This document shows, piece by piece, positions 1 to 10,507 of a DNA stretch of 64,000 nucleotides. The stretch is taken from contig CM036243.1 of assembly GCA_020698575.1 (NCBI GenBank), forward strand, positions 26,519,403 to 26,583,402, given 5' to 3'. The notes below the pieces were generated by a model. The model searched no databases. It was not told the origin of the DNA and was given only the letters and a program-made list of their open reading frames with translations. How positions within the stretch are numbered: position 1 is the stretch's first letter; the number at the start of each line of letters is the position of its first letter. The position numbers and the translations under genes were made by a program. This stretch comes from Bostrychus sinensis. Lineage: Eukaryota > Chordata > Actinopteri > Gobiiformes > Eleotridae.

Positions 1-189
1 ACCAGGGCCAGGGAACCAAAGGAGATTTGAAGGCCAACATCAAACGGCGCATCAGCTCATTAATGCATGTAGGGGTGACCCGGAGCCAGCGCTAGAACTA
101 TACAAACACATCAAAAACGCCTCCCAAAGCCCTGTCCTGACCATCATCACACCGAGTCATAGGAAGCTTGTGAAAGCCGCCCACCACGA
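1..189. other. Single-copy, moderately GC-rich sequence
   Basis: No repeat family or open frame of note is recognised. The first 180 bases are richer in G+C than the following kilobase and have the texture of a conserved non-coding element. That impression is not backed by an alignment. Confidence 0.3.
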
Positions 190-969
190 GCCACACATTT
201 GAATAGTTGCCTTGCTAACGGAAATAGGTTGCTTGTGCATGTTCAAGATTGAAGATGTTATCATGGAGGCCAGGAGAAAGTATTACTGTATAAATTAGAC
301 ATTATTTTCTAAAGAAATATTCAAACAGCAAATCTACAATTGTTAAACCTGACCATTTTTGTTAGCAACTGGGCCCACAACATCACTATATTTATCTTAT
401 GGCTAAAGGCCCTGTCTAATGACGATAATGCCGGTGTGATTGAATAATATCTAGACTTTGCACATCAGTAGGGGAGCGGTGATGTTAAAATTTGTGCCAG
501 TTTTTGTTTTATGTGAATAGGTCCAGTAACATCAGAGATATTAACCATAAACCACGCCAAAACATCTGCATTGTGACATTTCAGTAGCAGACTCTTCCAT
601 AGAATGTCTCCATCTCAGTCTCACATTATACTGGTGTATACTGGAGCCTATCCCAGTAACTACGGGCCTTAGAGTCACCAGTTCACCCAACACACACATG
701 TCTTTGGACGGTGGGATGAAGCTGGAGAACCTGGAGAGAACCCACAATAACATGGAGAGAACATGCAGACTCCACCCAGAGAGTTTGTGTGTGACGTCCA
801 GCCTGGGGATCAATCCCATGACCTCCCACAAACCGCTCAGCCACCATGCCCCCCTTTCCCTGAAGATTAAATCTATTTTAATCAATGTCATGTTTGAATA
901 TTTCCTCAGTGTGTTGTTGTTGTTGTTTTGTACACTGACCATGCGCCACACATTTGAATAGTTGCCTTG
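190..969. repeat. Segment bounded by a 25-bp perfect direct repeat
   Basis: The same 25 bases, containing CACATTTGAATAGTTGCC, occur at 190-214 and again at 945-969. Between them lie 730 bases that include a degraded SINE. The repeat could be a long target-site duplication of an old insertion, or the footprint of a local duplication. No terminal inverted repeat was found inside the borders, so the mechanism is open. Confidence 0.6.
635..852 (-). mobile_element. tRNA-derived SINE (DANA/mermaid-type), degraded
   Basis: Read on the minus strand it starts near 852 with a tRNA-like head (GGCATGGTGGCTGAGCGG), then the TGGAGTCTGCATGTTCTC core, the GTCCAAAGACATG block and a GGGATAGGCTCCAG tail. This block order matches the complete copy at 15543-15907. 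The region around the GTGACTCTAA block is shortened and no target-site duplication was seen. Confidence 0.8.
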
Positions 970-2155
970 TTTATACCTGAAGTTTGTAAGGCATGGCACG
1001 GGCCAGACGAAATTAGATCCACACCTCCACTTTCTCATAGGAGCGTGTCTCCACTACTTTCTGAAAAAAAAATTACCTTTCCTCACACTGCTATCTGAGC
1101 CATTACATTGGTCAGATATCAATATTGTTTTCCAATTTTGCCTGCCGCACGAGGTGGTTAGCAGCAGATGAAAAACTTCAAACTGTCTCACTCACTGAAT
1201 GCGCCTGCCTGAAGGTTTTCCCAGCATGCAATTCTGAAACAAAGAGGCCCCTTTTTGATTTCTACACAGCGTGACCTTTTTTGATTGGGTGAGATTGGTT
1301 GGCATGGAAATCAATAGTGCGTTGTGTATTTGATGCAGCCTTATCTCTTCTTCACACTGTCTGCAGGTAGAGGCTGGGGAGGCTGCTGTTTGTACTGAGC
1401 AGCGTGGACCACATAACAATAGTTCCTCTTCATGAAGTAAATGACTTTTGTGTGCCAGACAAAAAGAGAGGAAAACAGTTTGAAATGAGTCTGAGGAGCC
1501 TGAAAAACTGTCTCAGTGAGAAAGTTAATGTGCTGTGGCCTTTTATGATTAGTTTATCTTCATGGGTGTACATGCTTGTAAAAAAAATATGTACAGGTAT
1601 AAATGCATGACCCTTCGCTATTTAGTTTCTCATAGTTGCTTGATATGCAAAAGGGACAGGAATACAATGTTTTTAATTTTCTGCCCTGTTAAAGCTGCAA
1701 TGTGGTGCAAAATTAGCTGTCTTTAGTTCAACAGATGAACCACTAACTACAAGTCCATGCCATGCAATTTACTGAAAAGTAAATCTATAGGATTTAAAAG
1801 TCAGTTTCGTTTTAAAAACTGCAGTAGCTGTAACCTCCCATTTATGCTTATTCTGCTAAGGCCCTGCTACAAAAACAAGCAAAGCAAACCTAAACAAATG
1901 ACTACTGTAAGATACTAATGTTAGCTAGGAGCCAGACCAATGCCATAATACAGTTATCTCTTCTGAATGCATTACTAAATTGGATGTTTTTTTGTCACTT
2001 TACTCTCTGTAAGCAGATGTAGCCATTTCTGGGTTGGGCTCTTTCCCTGTAGGATTTTCTGCCAAAACAGATTAATTGTTGACAAGCAATGTAGACCAAC
2101 AAGCCAATGGGCATGTCTTTTATTCTAAAAGGAGTAGTGCTTCTTTCATGCGAGA
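970..2155. other. Non-coding stretch with one conserved-looking island
   Basis: Mostly A+T-rich single-copy DNA. The part at about 1195-1440 is more balanced in composition and motif-dense (TTTTTGATTGGGTGAG, GGCATGGAAATCAATA). It looks like a conserved non-coding element. Short frames on both strands there show no recognisable domain. Confidence 0.3.
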
Positions 2156-2362
2156 ATAGGCGCATTTCCACTGGATGGTATGGCATGGATAGTGTTGGTT
2201 TGGTACAGGTAGCCCTGAAACCTGCTGTGTATCCATTACTCCAGGTCAAGGAGACTCTCTCGTCCCCTCTGGGAATACGTCTGTTTATCACAAGGACAAG
2301 TACACTTTTGATTTCAAATTTTATTTTTTTCATTTTATTTCTGTTCTTTGGCTTGTTGTTTT

Positions 2363-2688
2363 AAAGTTAAGGTGGACTTTCTTGCCCCTGTAGGGAAATT
2401 TGTTCTCTGCATTTGACCCATCCTTCAATACCACTGAGGCAACCTGTCAGGAGCAGTGGGCAACTGCGGTGCAGCACCTGAGGACCCTTCGTCAGTTTTT
2501 GAGCCAGGATCCTGGTCAGGAGTGTCTGGCTGGAGGATTTAGTCTATTGTGCATGTTTTAGGTTGGAAACCCACACAGACATGGGGAGAACATGCAAACT
2601 CCACACAGAAAGGCCCCATACAGTCTGAGAATCGAACCCAGGACCTTCTTGCTGTGAGGTGAGTGCTAACCATTAAACCACCATGCTG
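2363..2688 (-). mobile_element. tRNA-derived SINE with GCATTTGACCCATCC-type tail
   Basis: On the minus strand the head begins near 2688. A B-box-like GGTTCGATTCT lies at 2638-2628 and the TGGAGTTTGCATGTTCTCC core follows. The 3' half differs from that of the mermaid-type copies: it runs through CCCACTGCTCCTGACAGG to GGGTCAAATGCAGAGAAC. The elements at 53610-53735 and 55632-55850 share this tail, so this is a second SINE subfamily. Confidence 0.8.
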
Positions 2689-2762
2689 TTTTTGCCCGAG
2701 TGTGGATTCTCACTCATCCAATCAACTCACAGCAGTGGGTAGCTCTACTTTTTCCAAACCGA

Positions 2763-2802
2763 ACCCAGAGCTGGACCCAGAGCCGGACCCAGAGCTGGAC
2801 CC
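2763..2802. repeat. 12-bp tandem repeat, about 3.3 units
   Basis: Units of ACCCAGAGCTGG (the second with GCCGG) repeat three times and run into a partial unit. The tract sits inside the right half of the transposon at 2156-2879. Confidence 0.85.
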
Positions 2803-2879
2803 CCTTGCCAAAAGTTAGCACGGTTTAGTGCGCCCTCTGGGGTTGCTTTGGATCGCTTTGGGAAGTGGAAACACCCTTA

Positions 2880-3213
2880 ACAGGCCTGACTCACACTGTA
2901 CTGCCCCAGTGCAAATGCTCCTATTGTAATTGGCCAAATCTTGTCGTCAAGGTTTGAAAATTCTCATCTACTAAAAAAAATAGTACAAGGACTTATGGTC
3001 AATTTCTCACAAATCTTTAAAATTACAATGCAGGCGTAATTTTGCAGTTTTAAAAGAAAAGATGTCACTGCACTTTTTATAGCATCCATGCTTTAATACC
3101 ACAAATCGCATTTGTAAGACTATTCCTAAAATATGATCAAAAAAGATGAATGAAAATCTATTTGTGCATTTTGAACAATGTCATGTTTGAAAATAGCTCC
3201 AATGCATTCTTAC
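2880..3213. other. A+T-rich non-coding stretch
   Basis: No repeat family, frame or motif of note was seen. Confidence 0.4.
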
Positions 3214-3382
3214 ATATTGGGGTCACCAAACATGAAAATGCTGTAAGTCATAATAAGATCAACCTCTTCATGCTCAGTCAATGTGGCTGAATAGTGAATG
3301 GCAGCAGATCCTCTTTTCACCGTGACATTGGTATTAGACCAGTCCAACCCGGGCAAGAGCCGGAGGACACCACAGGGAAGAT
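3214..3382 (-). CDS. Candidate internal exon, unknown protein
   Basis: On the minus strand a 169-base segment is open in one frame (55 full codons). It is bounded by an AG at its 5' side (CCATAG) and a good donor (GTAAGA) at its 3' side. The phases would be 1 in and 2 out. The frame reads from LPCGVLRLLPGLDW to EEVDLIMTYSIFMFGDPN, with a possible N-glycosylation site (NVT) and no low complexity. I do not recognise a family. The sequence upstream of the acceptor lacks a strong pyrimidine tract, which argues against it, and no partner exons were found nearby. If the donor is not used, the frame stops at a TAA directly after it. It could be a genuine exon of a minus-strand gene or a chance open stretch. 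Confidence 0.28.
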
Positions 3383-3929
3383 CTATGGACATGATACATA
3401 ATGCTGTTTTTCTTACTGTTCATATCCTGTTAGTGTATAAGCAGTAAGTTTACACAGACATTTGCAGTGTTCACTGGTGCCTTCAGGTGCATTTGGATAG
3501 AAAACGACATATGTTTTACAGATAGAATTGTGTTTCTTATCCTCTGGAGATCTTCTGAAATCAATTCATCTAAAGCAATCTAAAATCCTTAAGACGATTC
3601 TTCAAAGACCTTTCATGAAAGCAGTGGAGGCTTTTGCTCATTGTTGCAGTTCAAAAGCTCAACTGTAATTTTCATACCATAATTTAGCAGTATCAATTCG
3701 AGATAGCAGACTCGCTTTTTAAAGAGGATTCATGCAGAGTGGTATTATGATAATCTAGCATAAACATCTTTCTGCATAACAAAAAAAGAAATGTTTTGGC
3801 ATGTTTTGGTCTAGCCTACGGGGCTACTTTAACAGCCTTCAACAGTCTTTTTTTTTCTGCATATCAATAGCCAAAGCAACCAGCTGTTTCTTACTGAGCA
3901 CCTCCAAAAGCGCATCTGAAACCATTTAA
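3383..3929. other. Non-coding stretch, nothing recognised
   Basis: Single-copy A+T-rich sequence. A short T run lies near 3848. No feature can be supported. Confidence 0.4.
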
Positions 3930-4240
3930 ATCAAACGCAGTCACAGTTTCCACAGTGCATTATAGGCATTCCATCATGGCCTCTCGCTCCATGCTGCGTA
4001 GCCTCTCTCGGCGGGGGAGCGCAGTATAAAGTGGGCACACGGCTACAGAAATATGTGGCCCACTGTGTCTTCCCCTCAGGAGCAGTAAAAGCAGAGTGAG
4101 AGGGAGGCAGAGAGAAACACACCAACAACAACCTCAGAGTTTCTTTAGCTTCGGCTTCGAGGGTTAAAACCTTTCCCTCCGTTCAGATAAGACACCTTTC
4201 TTCTCCGAATGCTTTGTCTCGCGGTTAGATCAGGGGAGAA
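3930..4240 (+). promoter_or_regulatory. Promoter-like patch with TATA box
   Basis: A TATAAAG motif at 4024-4030 lies in a locally GC-richer segment with several CpGs (GGCGGGGGAGCGCAG just upstream). Downstream is a purine-rich stretch (about 4085-4115) that looks like 5' untranslated sequence. A 17-codon frame beginning MASRSMLRSLSRRGS starts at 3976 and ends inside the TATA motif. No clear first coding exon follows, so this may be an unrelated CpG remnant or a non-coding transcript start. Confidence 0.25.
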
Positions 4241-4628
4241 GGCAGAAGAAAGGCGAGCGGTCTGACTGGCAACACCCCTGTGGAGGCTGTTCCAACATAA
4301 GCACACAGAAAAGCAGAACAATGGTCAATTCGAAGCTACATTTAAACACAATGTGCCGGACATTTAAACACATTTGTAAAGACATTTGAGGCTCTATAGA
4401 AGTGCAAGGTTTGATGATAACACACAATGAATGTCTCCCACCTGCGCTGTGTTACACTTTTTTACTGAATAGACTGAAACATCTGAAACAAACTACTGAA
4501 ACACAGCTGCATAGTCACTTTTAGTTGTTTGCTTTTATAGCTGATGTTCGAAATGTAGCTAATGATGTAAAAGTTGCTTTACTGTCAACAACAAAAATAT
4601 ATAGTCCTTGACATTTCATTTGGTTTCT
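4241..4628. other. Non-coding stretch, nothing recognised
   Basis: No repeats or convincing frames. Composition falls back to A+T-rich after the promoter-like patch. Confidence 0.4.
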
Positions 4629-5065
4629 TTAAAGGGGTTATATTATACTAAAATGGACTTTTCTGAGCTCTCTGAATCATGTTATGATGTTCCATCATCA
4701 AAAACATATCTGGAGTTGTGTTTTCGCTTCATTCACGCATGTTTAAGTAACCCTCTATTCTCTGGCACAGCCAGTTCTGAGGACTCAAAACGCCTCTCAC
4801 ACTTACCCCCGCCCACTCCGGGAAGCCCTGCCCAATCAACAAGCCCTCTACATCCAGTCTGCTTTCATTCATTTATCCAAAAAACAGGCGTACAGCTCCA
4901 CTGATTCCTCACAGCTATTTTTCATTTTGTATTAAAATGTCATCACACAAAAAGTTTCAAGAAGTGTTTTTCTTTCTTTCTTTCTTTCTTTCTGCACTCG
5001 CCTGCCATCTGCTGGTCTCTTCGCCTGTTTCTTTAAGGCAACAATAGAGCACTTATATAGTACTT
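4629..5065 (+). mobile_element. TTAA-flanked non-autonomous transposon, copy 1
   Basis: It begins at a TTAA followed by AGGGGTTATATTATAC. It then follows the same path as the copies at 21941 and 39185: GACTTTTCTGAGCT, then a CATCAAAAACA block, GAGTTGTGTTTT, and (shared with copy 3) AACAAGCCCTCTACATCC and TGCCATCTGCTGGTCTC. TTAA target sites are the hallmark of piggyBac-like and Kolobok elements. The right terminus is not preserved clearly, so the end is approximate. Confidence 0.65.
4970..4993. repeat. (TTTC)n microsatellite
   Basis: About six units of TTTC inside the transposon copy. Confidence 0.95.
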
Positions 5066-5815
5066 GTATTTTTGTTCTCAACTTTCATTTGCTGTCTTTG
5101 TGCCCTGCTCTTTTCCTTAAACAACACATGTTGGACACAAAACAAAGAAAGGTTTATATACAAGATATTAAACATACACATATTTATCTCTCTGGTGTAT
5201 TACTCTGCAATCTGGCCTTTCTTTTGTCAGTTCCTACTTGTACATTGAATTTGAGCAGCTAGGTTGCATACAGTACGTACAGTTGTCCACTTATCTGGCG
5301 TAACTTTGTGCATTAAGAAGTGTACAGACCTTGTGTTTCAAAAGTTACTGGCCAAAATAAAAGATTGAAACAAATTTCCACAACACTTTCTGTAAATGCC
5401 TTTATCTGACATAGATAGCACTGAGCTGAGCTAACCATAAAAAAAAAAAAAAAATCTAGATGTCATCTGCACACTTTACAGCTTAAAGACAGAAGAAAGT
5501 TCCTTTGTTCCTTTAATGTGTTGAAAGTTAATTTGTCATTGCAAAGCAATTTAGCTCAGAGTCAAATTTAAAGGCAGTTAAAATGGACTGTCAGTGAGAT
5601 AAGTGATCACAGTGTTTTTAATGTTTAAACCCAACATTAACCTCAACGTTTAACTGATGCTAAGACAGTAGCTTTGGGGCAAAATCAATACATGGCTCCT
5701 GTAGAAGCTAGGCGTTTACCTCAGAGGCGAGGACATAAAAGACGTGTGTGTGTGATAAATGGGACAGCCGTTGACACTAAAACAGAAAGGGCAACAACTG
5801 TATTAGGTCCTGAAG
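5066..5815. other. A+T-rich single-copy stretch with poly(A) run
   Basis: It contains a 16-base A run at 5439-5454 and no recognisable gene or repeat family. Confidence 0.4.
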
Positions 5816-6070
5816 CCTTTGGCCAAGTTTAGTCCAGCAGTTGCCTCCCTCCGGGGCTAAGGGCTCAGGCGTCCCGTCCGCTCTCGGTGGTCTGCCCTCA
5901 TCTCGTCTTTCATAGAAACAAGAGGCAGGAAGCATCCACAGGGATCAACAGATGCAGCAGAAAACCACAAAATGGCTTCCTCCTGAGCGGGCCATGTGGC
6001 TTTGAGATCGTAAACCTCGGAGCCTCAAAACAACAAGCAAAACACAACAGAGTACCAGAATGGGTACTTT
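5816..6070. other. GC-richer island, possible conserved non-coding element
   Basis: The island has higher G+C and CpG content than its flanks and a dense, non-repetitive texture (for example GGCTTCCTCCTGAGCGGG). A 61-codon plus-strand frame covers it but shows no domain and no coding-like periodicity that I can see. A regulatory element is the likelier reading. Confidence 0.3.
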
Positions 6071-7029
6071 AAAGACGTGGGATAAATTAGTGAGATCTCA
6101 ATAAAAATCACTGGCATGCTTTACAAATGTGAGTAAACTGGGTTACTTTTGCTATTGTTATTTATGAAAACGTTACTCAGTGTTACACAGCTTTTTTGAC
6201 TGCTTTTTTTCAACCAGTTTTTATTGATTGATCGGAACACCAGTAATCAGAGAACAGAAAAACTCCTAAGCCATCCTGAAAAAGGAGCCAGTAACACCTT
6301 TGAGTGATACTTAAATTAATACTTAAAATTACACTGACTTCCAGCTCCTGAGAAGAGTCGGGCCAAGCGTATAGTCTTACTCAAACAAGCATGAATGGAG
6401 GAGGAAACAATATTATAACATGGTTAAAAGCTCAAAAAAGTTGATTTAGTACAATAAAGACACATTAAAGTCACATTACCAAAAAGCTCTTTTCTTTTAA
6501 TGGACATAATTTTTTGTACAATGTGCTAGTTTGTGATGAAAGAGTTTTGTTCAAAAGTAGTTTCTTAAATGTACTGGTACAAGTGTGTAGCTGTGTACTG
6601 AGCAATGAGAAGTGTAAAGTGTTTTAGTGACTGTCTCCAAGTGTTAGCCATGGCATTAATTTGCGATTATCCACTGTGTATATCTTAAGCCATAAGCATA
6701 GCTGGAATAGTTGCAACAGGCTTTTATAGGTGGTAGAAAATGAATAAATAAGCTAAATACTAATGTTTAAAGTAAGAATTGAGTACTTTTCCACTTCTTC
6801 TTAATGAAACAGAACATTTACTTTGTGGCTGACGTTGGCTCATCTGCACACCTCTGATGACTTCTTGTGCTTTTGACAGTTTGTGCAAAAAAGTTTAAAG
6901 GCTTACTTAGACAAACTTTTTTTTCTTCTTTTATAAGCACCAAGTCATTTTGAAGCGTGGACATTGCCGTGAGAGGAACCTGCCAAAATCAAGTAAATAA
7001 ATCAGTTGACTAATGTGAAGCGTTTGTAA
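6071..7029. other. Non-coding stretch, nothing recognised
   Basis: A+T-rich single-copy sequence with short homopolymers only. Confidence 0.4.
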
Positions 7030-7240
7030 GGGTGTGCATAATCGGGGATTTGGACTGTCTCCTCTCTCTCACTGCTGGTGTTGTGACTCCAAACCCAGGC
7101 CGCAGCTCCCAGCAGCTCACTCTGTCCCCTCTGCCGCCTCCTCAGTGTCTCCAGCCGGAAAATAATCTGTTCCAGTATACTTGCCATGAAATGAGCAATG
7201 CAGCACTTGTAATGCAGTGGACAGGCAAAGCTTAACAGAT
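7030..7240. other. Possible conserved non-coding element
   Basis: A balanced-composition segment running into CATGAAATGAGCAATGCAG and CACTTGTAATGCAG, followed by a CCT repeat. A 61-codon minus-strand frame (7002-7187) overlaps it without a recognisable domain. Confidence 0.3.
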
Positions 7241-7265
7241 AACATAAGCCCTGATTCTTTACCCC

Positions 7266-7293
7266 CCTCCTCCTCCTCCTCCTCCTCTTCCTC
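7266..7293. repeat. (CCT)n microsatellite
   Basis: About eight CCT units, then a looser pyrimidine tract. Confidence 0.9.
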
Positions 7294-7299
7294 TCACTG

Positions 7300-7780
7300 T
7301 TAGCAGCGCTCGCCCCATCCCCTGTTAAATCAAGACCAAGACAGAGAAGATTTGGTTCACTACAAGGGAAGCTGTTTTACTCTGTCTTTGTGCTTTCTTT
7401 GTCAGATTTGTTTCATGTTGACTGTGTAACCTCTGCTGTCTGCCGTACTGTAAGAGCTGGTTTTGTTCTTCCCTGCTGTTTATTGTGGTGATTGTCATTT
7501 GGCTAATGTATGCATAAATACATATATACAGAGAAGGCTTGAAGCAGGATCCTTACAGAAGTGACAATCTCGTGGGTGGGAAGAAAGAATGAAAATAAAT
7601 TATTTTAGTAACTGTTGTAAATATCCTGTTCTGTTGCTTTTATCTGGCATTGGTTTGAGTGTGATACCATCTGGATGGGTTCAACTTAGATACATATCAC
7701 TGCGTTTCTCTTGACAAAAAAAAAAAAACATGTTTTTTTCTGTACACAAAAACTTGTGTGTAGTTGGTGTTAAAAAGATT
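7300..7780. other. Non-coding stretch, nothing recognised
   Basis: Single-copy DNA with a 12-base A run near 7717 and short T runs. Confidence 0.4.
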
Positions 7781-8056
7781 GGCTGGTGCACGCGGGTTCT
7801 ATCCTCTGCCGGGCAAGTCTGCGTGTCTTCACTTACTCTCTGTTTTCATGGGTTTTCTGTGGCTTCCTCCTGCCGTCCATGGATGTGTATGGTGAATTGG
7901 TGAATCTAAAAAGCCCTAGTGAATGAAAATGAGAGTGAATGGTAGTCTGTCAGTGTATATCTCTGTGTCAGCCCTACAACTAACTGGTCATTGTCCAGGG
8001 TGTACCATGCCCAAGATCCATAGCTGCTGGGACTGGTGGAAGAAGCTGAATGATGG
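7781..8056 (+). mobile_element. tRNA-derived SINE (DANA/mermaid-type), 5'-shortened
   Basis: It retains part of the head (GGGTTCTATCC), the CTTCCTCCTGCCGTCCATG block, GGTGAATTGGTGAATCTAA, TGTGTCAGCCCTACAAC and GTCCAGGGTGTACC. Compared with the complete copy at 15543-15907 the core is diverged and the end is degraded. Confidence 0.8.
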
Positions 8057-9119
8057 AACCTGCCTAGTGACGAACCAGTCACCTGTTTGTTGAGCACTGA
8101 ATATCTAAAACATTGCCTACAATAACCAATGAAATAATAAACATTTTCAGTCTTAAGCAACCAACTACCAGATGGAAATCAACATAGACTGGATTCACTT
8201 TAGAGCAGCTGTCAATGCATCAAACTTCACTTCTATTCTCTCTTCCTTCCTTTCAGTTTTTTTCCTTTGATTCACATATTGATTTGTCATTAGCTGGATA
8301 CTTTTCCTAGCACAGGCCTCTTCATTTATCCAAGTTTTGGTCTAACACAAAAGGTATACTGACTTGTGTCTGGATTTAACTTTTTCATGGCTTGATTAGT
8401 CTATCTAACATTTCTTGGTCAAACTTAATTCCAACCAGGAGAGAAATAAACAGACACAAACAACAGAATGAGGTGCAATGAATGATTTATTGAGGGAATA
8501 GTTTTTGGCGCTTAGACCCCAGCCGGTAGAGCATGCAACACGATGAAGGGAGAGTATGTTTGATTGTTAGGGAAAAAACTCTCCCCCTAGTCTAGATACC
8601 GGTGGTGTTGATGAAGAGGAGGAGATGGAAAGGCTGGAGAGGTTGATTCTCTGCTGCTGAGGTTGCGATGGGGACAGAGGAGGGTTGCAGCATGGACGCT
8701 GAGGAGGGAGCATGGGCTTTTAAATACATTGCTTGGGAGGTGATTGGTTGAGAGGCACAGATGGCAACCTGTGATTGTGATTGGTCTTCCTGTTGAGGAT
8801 ACACTACAGCTTCATTTGTGAAACTCCCATACAACAGCAGTGTAAGATTGTCAGATGCATCTGTCAGTGTGGTATACTCAGAACACATATACTGAGAACA
8901 CTCTATGAGAGCACAGCAGGAAACCTCAAAGCCAGAAACTTGTTTAGTGTACGCATGTGCCCCTGAGCGACTTGTGATTTAACATCATAACAACTCATGT
9001 AAGCAGTGTGACAAAGAGGAAAAAAGCCAAACATCTTGTATGGAAAAAATCCACACAGTTTTTTGTGTACTGATGAAAGTGTGCACCTCCAAAGAAAAAT
9101 AATCCTAGGCCTGAAGCTA
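8057..9119. other. Single-copy stretch, no gene recognised
   Basis: A more balanced-composition segment lies at about 8460-8780 (GAAGAGGAGGAGATGG and GTGATTGGTTGAGAGG). Its origin is unclear; an old LTR was considered but no paired copy or termini are visible. Confidence 0.35.
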
Positions 9120-9530
9120 TTTATTTGCGATGTGCATAAAAGTAGATCAGACTCTGGAGTGTGTTCATCTCTGTGATTATACTGGACTGTTATGGGACCT
9201 CCCTGGCTGTGTGTTTGACAGCGAACAGCAAACAGCCTGACTGTGATCGATCGGCTCTCGGGCCTGTCCTCCCAAGTGCCTTGTGGTTTCAGAGGTTCGG
9301 AAAATCCGCCACGAAGCGGGGCCCTCCCATCTTGTCTGAACCAAACATTGTCCGGGTGGCACTTGCTCCCATGCTCCTTGCTCGTTGGAATGCCGGCACG
9401 CTGAGGATAACAGGGTTTCCTCTGATCTGACCGGGACCTCTCTAATTTGGGTATCCACTCCTGCCACTTCCCCTGACCAGAAACCATTTAAATTGGCGGC
9501 CACGTAGGAGCTGGCATTCCCCTTTTCCTC
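9120..9530. other. GC-rich island with overlapping frames on both strands
   Basis: It is rich in CpG relative to its surroundings (GTGATCGATCGGCTCTCG, CCGCCACGAAGCGGGG). Frames of 89 codons on plus and 108 and 194 codons on minus overlap here. Open frames on both strands reflect composition rather than coding. No domain or splice structure was recognised. A conserved regulatory element or an unidentified exon are both possible. Confidence 0.3.
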
Positions 9531-9588
9531 TGAGCTTTAATGGTTTGTTCACTTCTGTGGGCCCATGTTTGGTTTCTCTGTCTTCTTC

Positions 9589-10507
9589 TATAACCCCAAT
9601 TCCAAAACATTTGGGACACAGTGTAAGGGACAATGTACAAAATAAAAATTAGATATTTGACCATTTAATGAATATAAGACAAATAATAGTGACTTGTGGA
9701 AATGTTCCTTGTCCATGCCATTTCTATTACAGAATAATGACATAAAACATAATCATGTCTTTAATGCTTGCAGTGTTGCTTGAGGACCTGAAGATCATGA
9801 TCCAATTCTAGTCTCATTAGTCTCATTTATACTCACATTTGGATCCGTCGCTAACGTTATGTCAATCTGAAATGGCTCCGGTTGAAAAGGTTTGTAAAGG
9901 GACGGGACTTTCAGTAGAATACATGAAAGTTATTGGATAAAGCACCAGCTACATAGCTAAACAACAAACCACTACAACAATAAAACATATGAATGTCTAT
10001 TAGTAAAACAAAAACACAATAAAGAAATTGTTAGAAGATTTTTGCTGTTTTTGTAAATGTATAGCAGCATGTTATGTTTTTTGTGTCGCCATGTTGATAA
10101 CAAGTATCACTAAAAGTTCTTGTTGCTGTCGGCAAACCTAAAACCCCGCCCACCCGGAAGTTGGAAGTATAAATGCTGTAACTACTAACAACACCTGGAA
10201 CGGACAAAAATGCTCCTTTTATACTCACACATCATCACTGAAGTGTTGTCATTTAACTTAATTAATTGCAAAATGTTCCTCCAGCTGTTTTTTTGTAGTA
10301 AAACTTTATTTTTAGTGCCCCATTCTAACTTTTTTGAGATGTGTTGCTGCCATCAAATTTAAAATGCACTAATATTTTGTCATAAAATGGTAAAATATCT
10401 CAGTTTCAAACGCTGATGTTCTATAATGTTTTTTATGAGATTTACGAACTTGGATATTGGGTATTTAATTTACATTTTACCCGTAACTTTTTCTGAATTG
10501 GGGTCGC
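9589..10507. mobile_element. Kolobok-like TIR transposon, copy A
   Basis: The left end (TATAACCCCAATTCC) and the reverse complement of the right end (TGCGACCCCAATTCAG) form the terminal inverted repeat. The interior contains the GAGATGTGTTGCTGCCATCA and AAATGGTAAAATATCTCA blocks, which recur at about 39905-39975 and 58020-58085. Teleost elements with these ends are familiar to me as Kolobok-like, but the superfamily call is from memory. A 380-base segment bounded by 12-bp direct repeats (9838-10217) may be a secondary insertion. Confidence 0.65.
9838..10217. mobile_element. Possible insertion inside the Kolobok-like element
   Basis: TTTATACTCACA occurs at 9826-9837 and again at 10218-10229, flanking 380 bases that look unlike the host element (locally GC-rich, AACCCCGCCCACCCGGAAG near its right side). 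A 12-bp duplication suits a retroposon, but no SINE or LINE hallmark is visible. Confidence 0.35.

Larger units (their letters stand above)
2156..2879. mobile_element. Small TIR DNA transposon interrupted by a SINE
   Basis: The left end (AGGCGCATTTCCACTGG) and the reverse complement of the right end (AAGGGTGTTTCCACTTCC) form an imperfect terminal inverted repeat built on GTTTCCACT. Teleost MITEs with such ends are common. The interior carries a SINE (2363-2688) and a 12-bp tandem repeat (2763-2802). Borders are approximate and no clean target-site duplication was read. Confidence 0.55.

Noticed and set aside
8460..8780. Solo LTR
   Set aside because: No TG...CA borders, paired copy, primer-binding site or target-site duplication could be read.
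8903..9487. The 194-codon minus-strand frame, longest in the window
   Set aside because: It overlaps other open frames on both strands of a GC-rich island, has no recognisable domain and no splice-site support. The openness follows composition.
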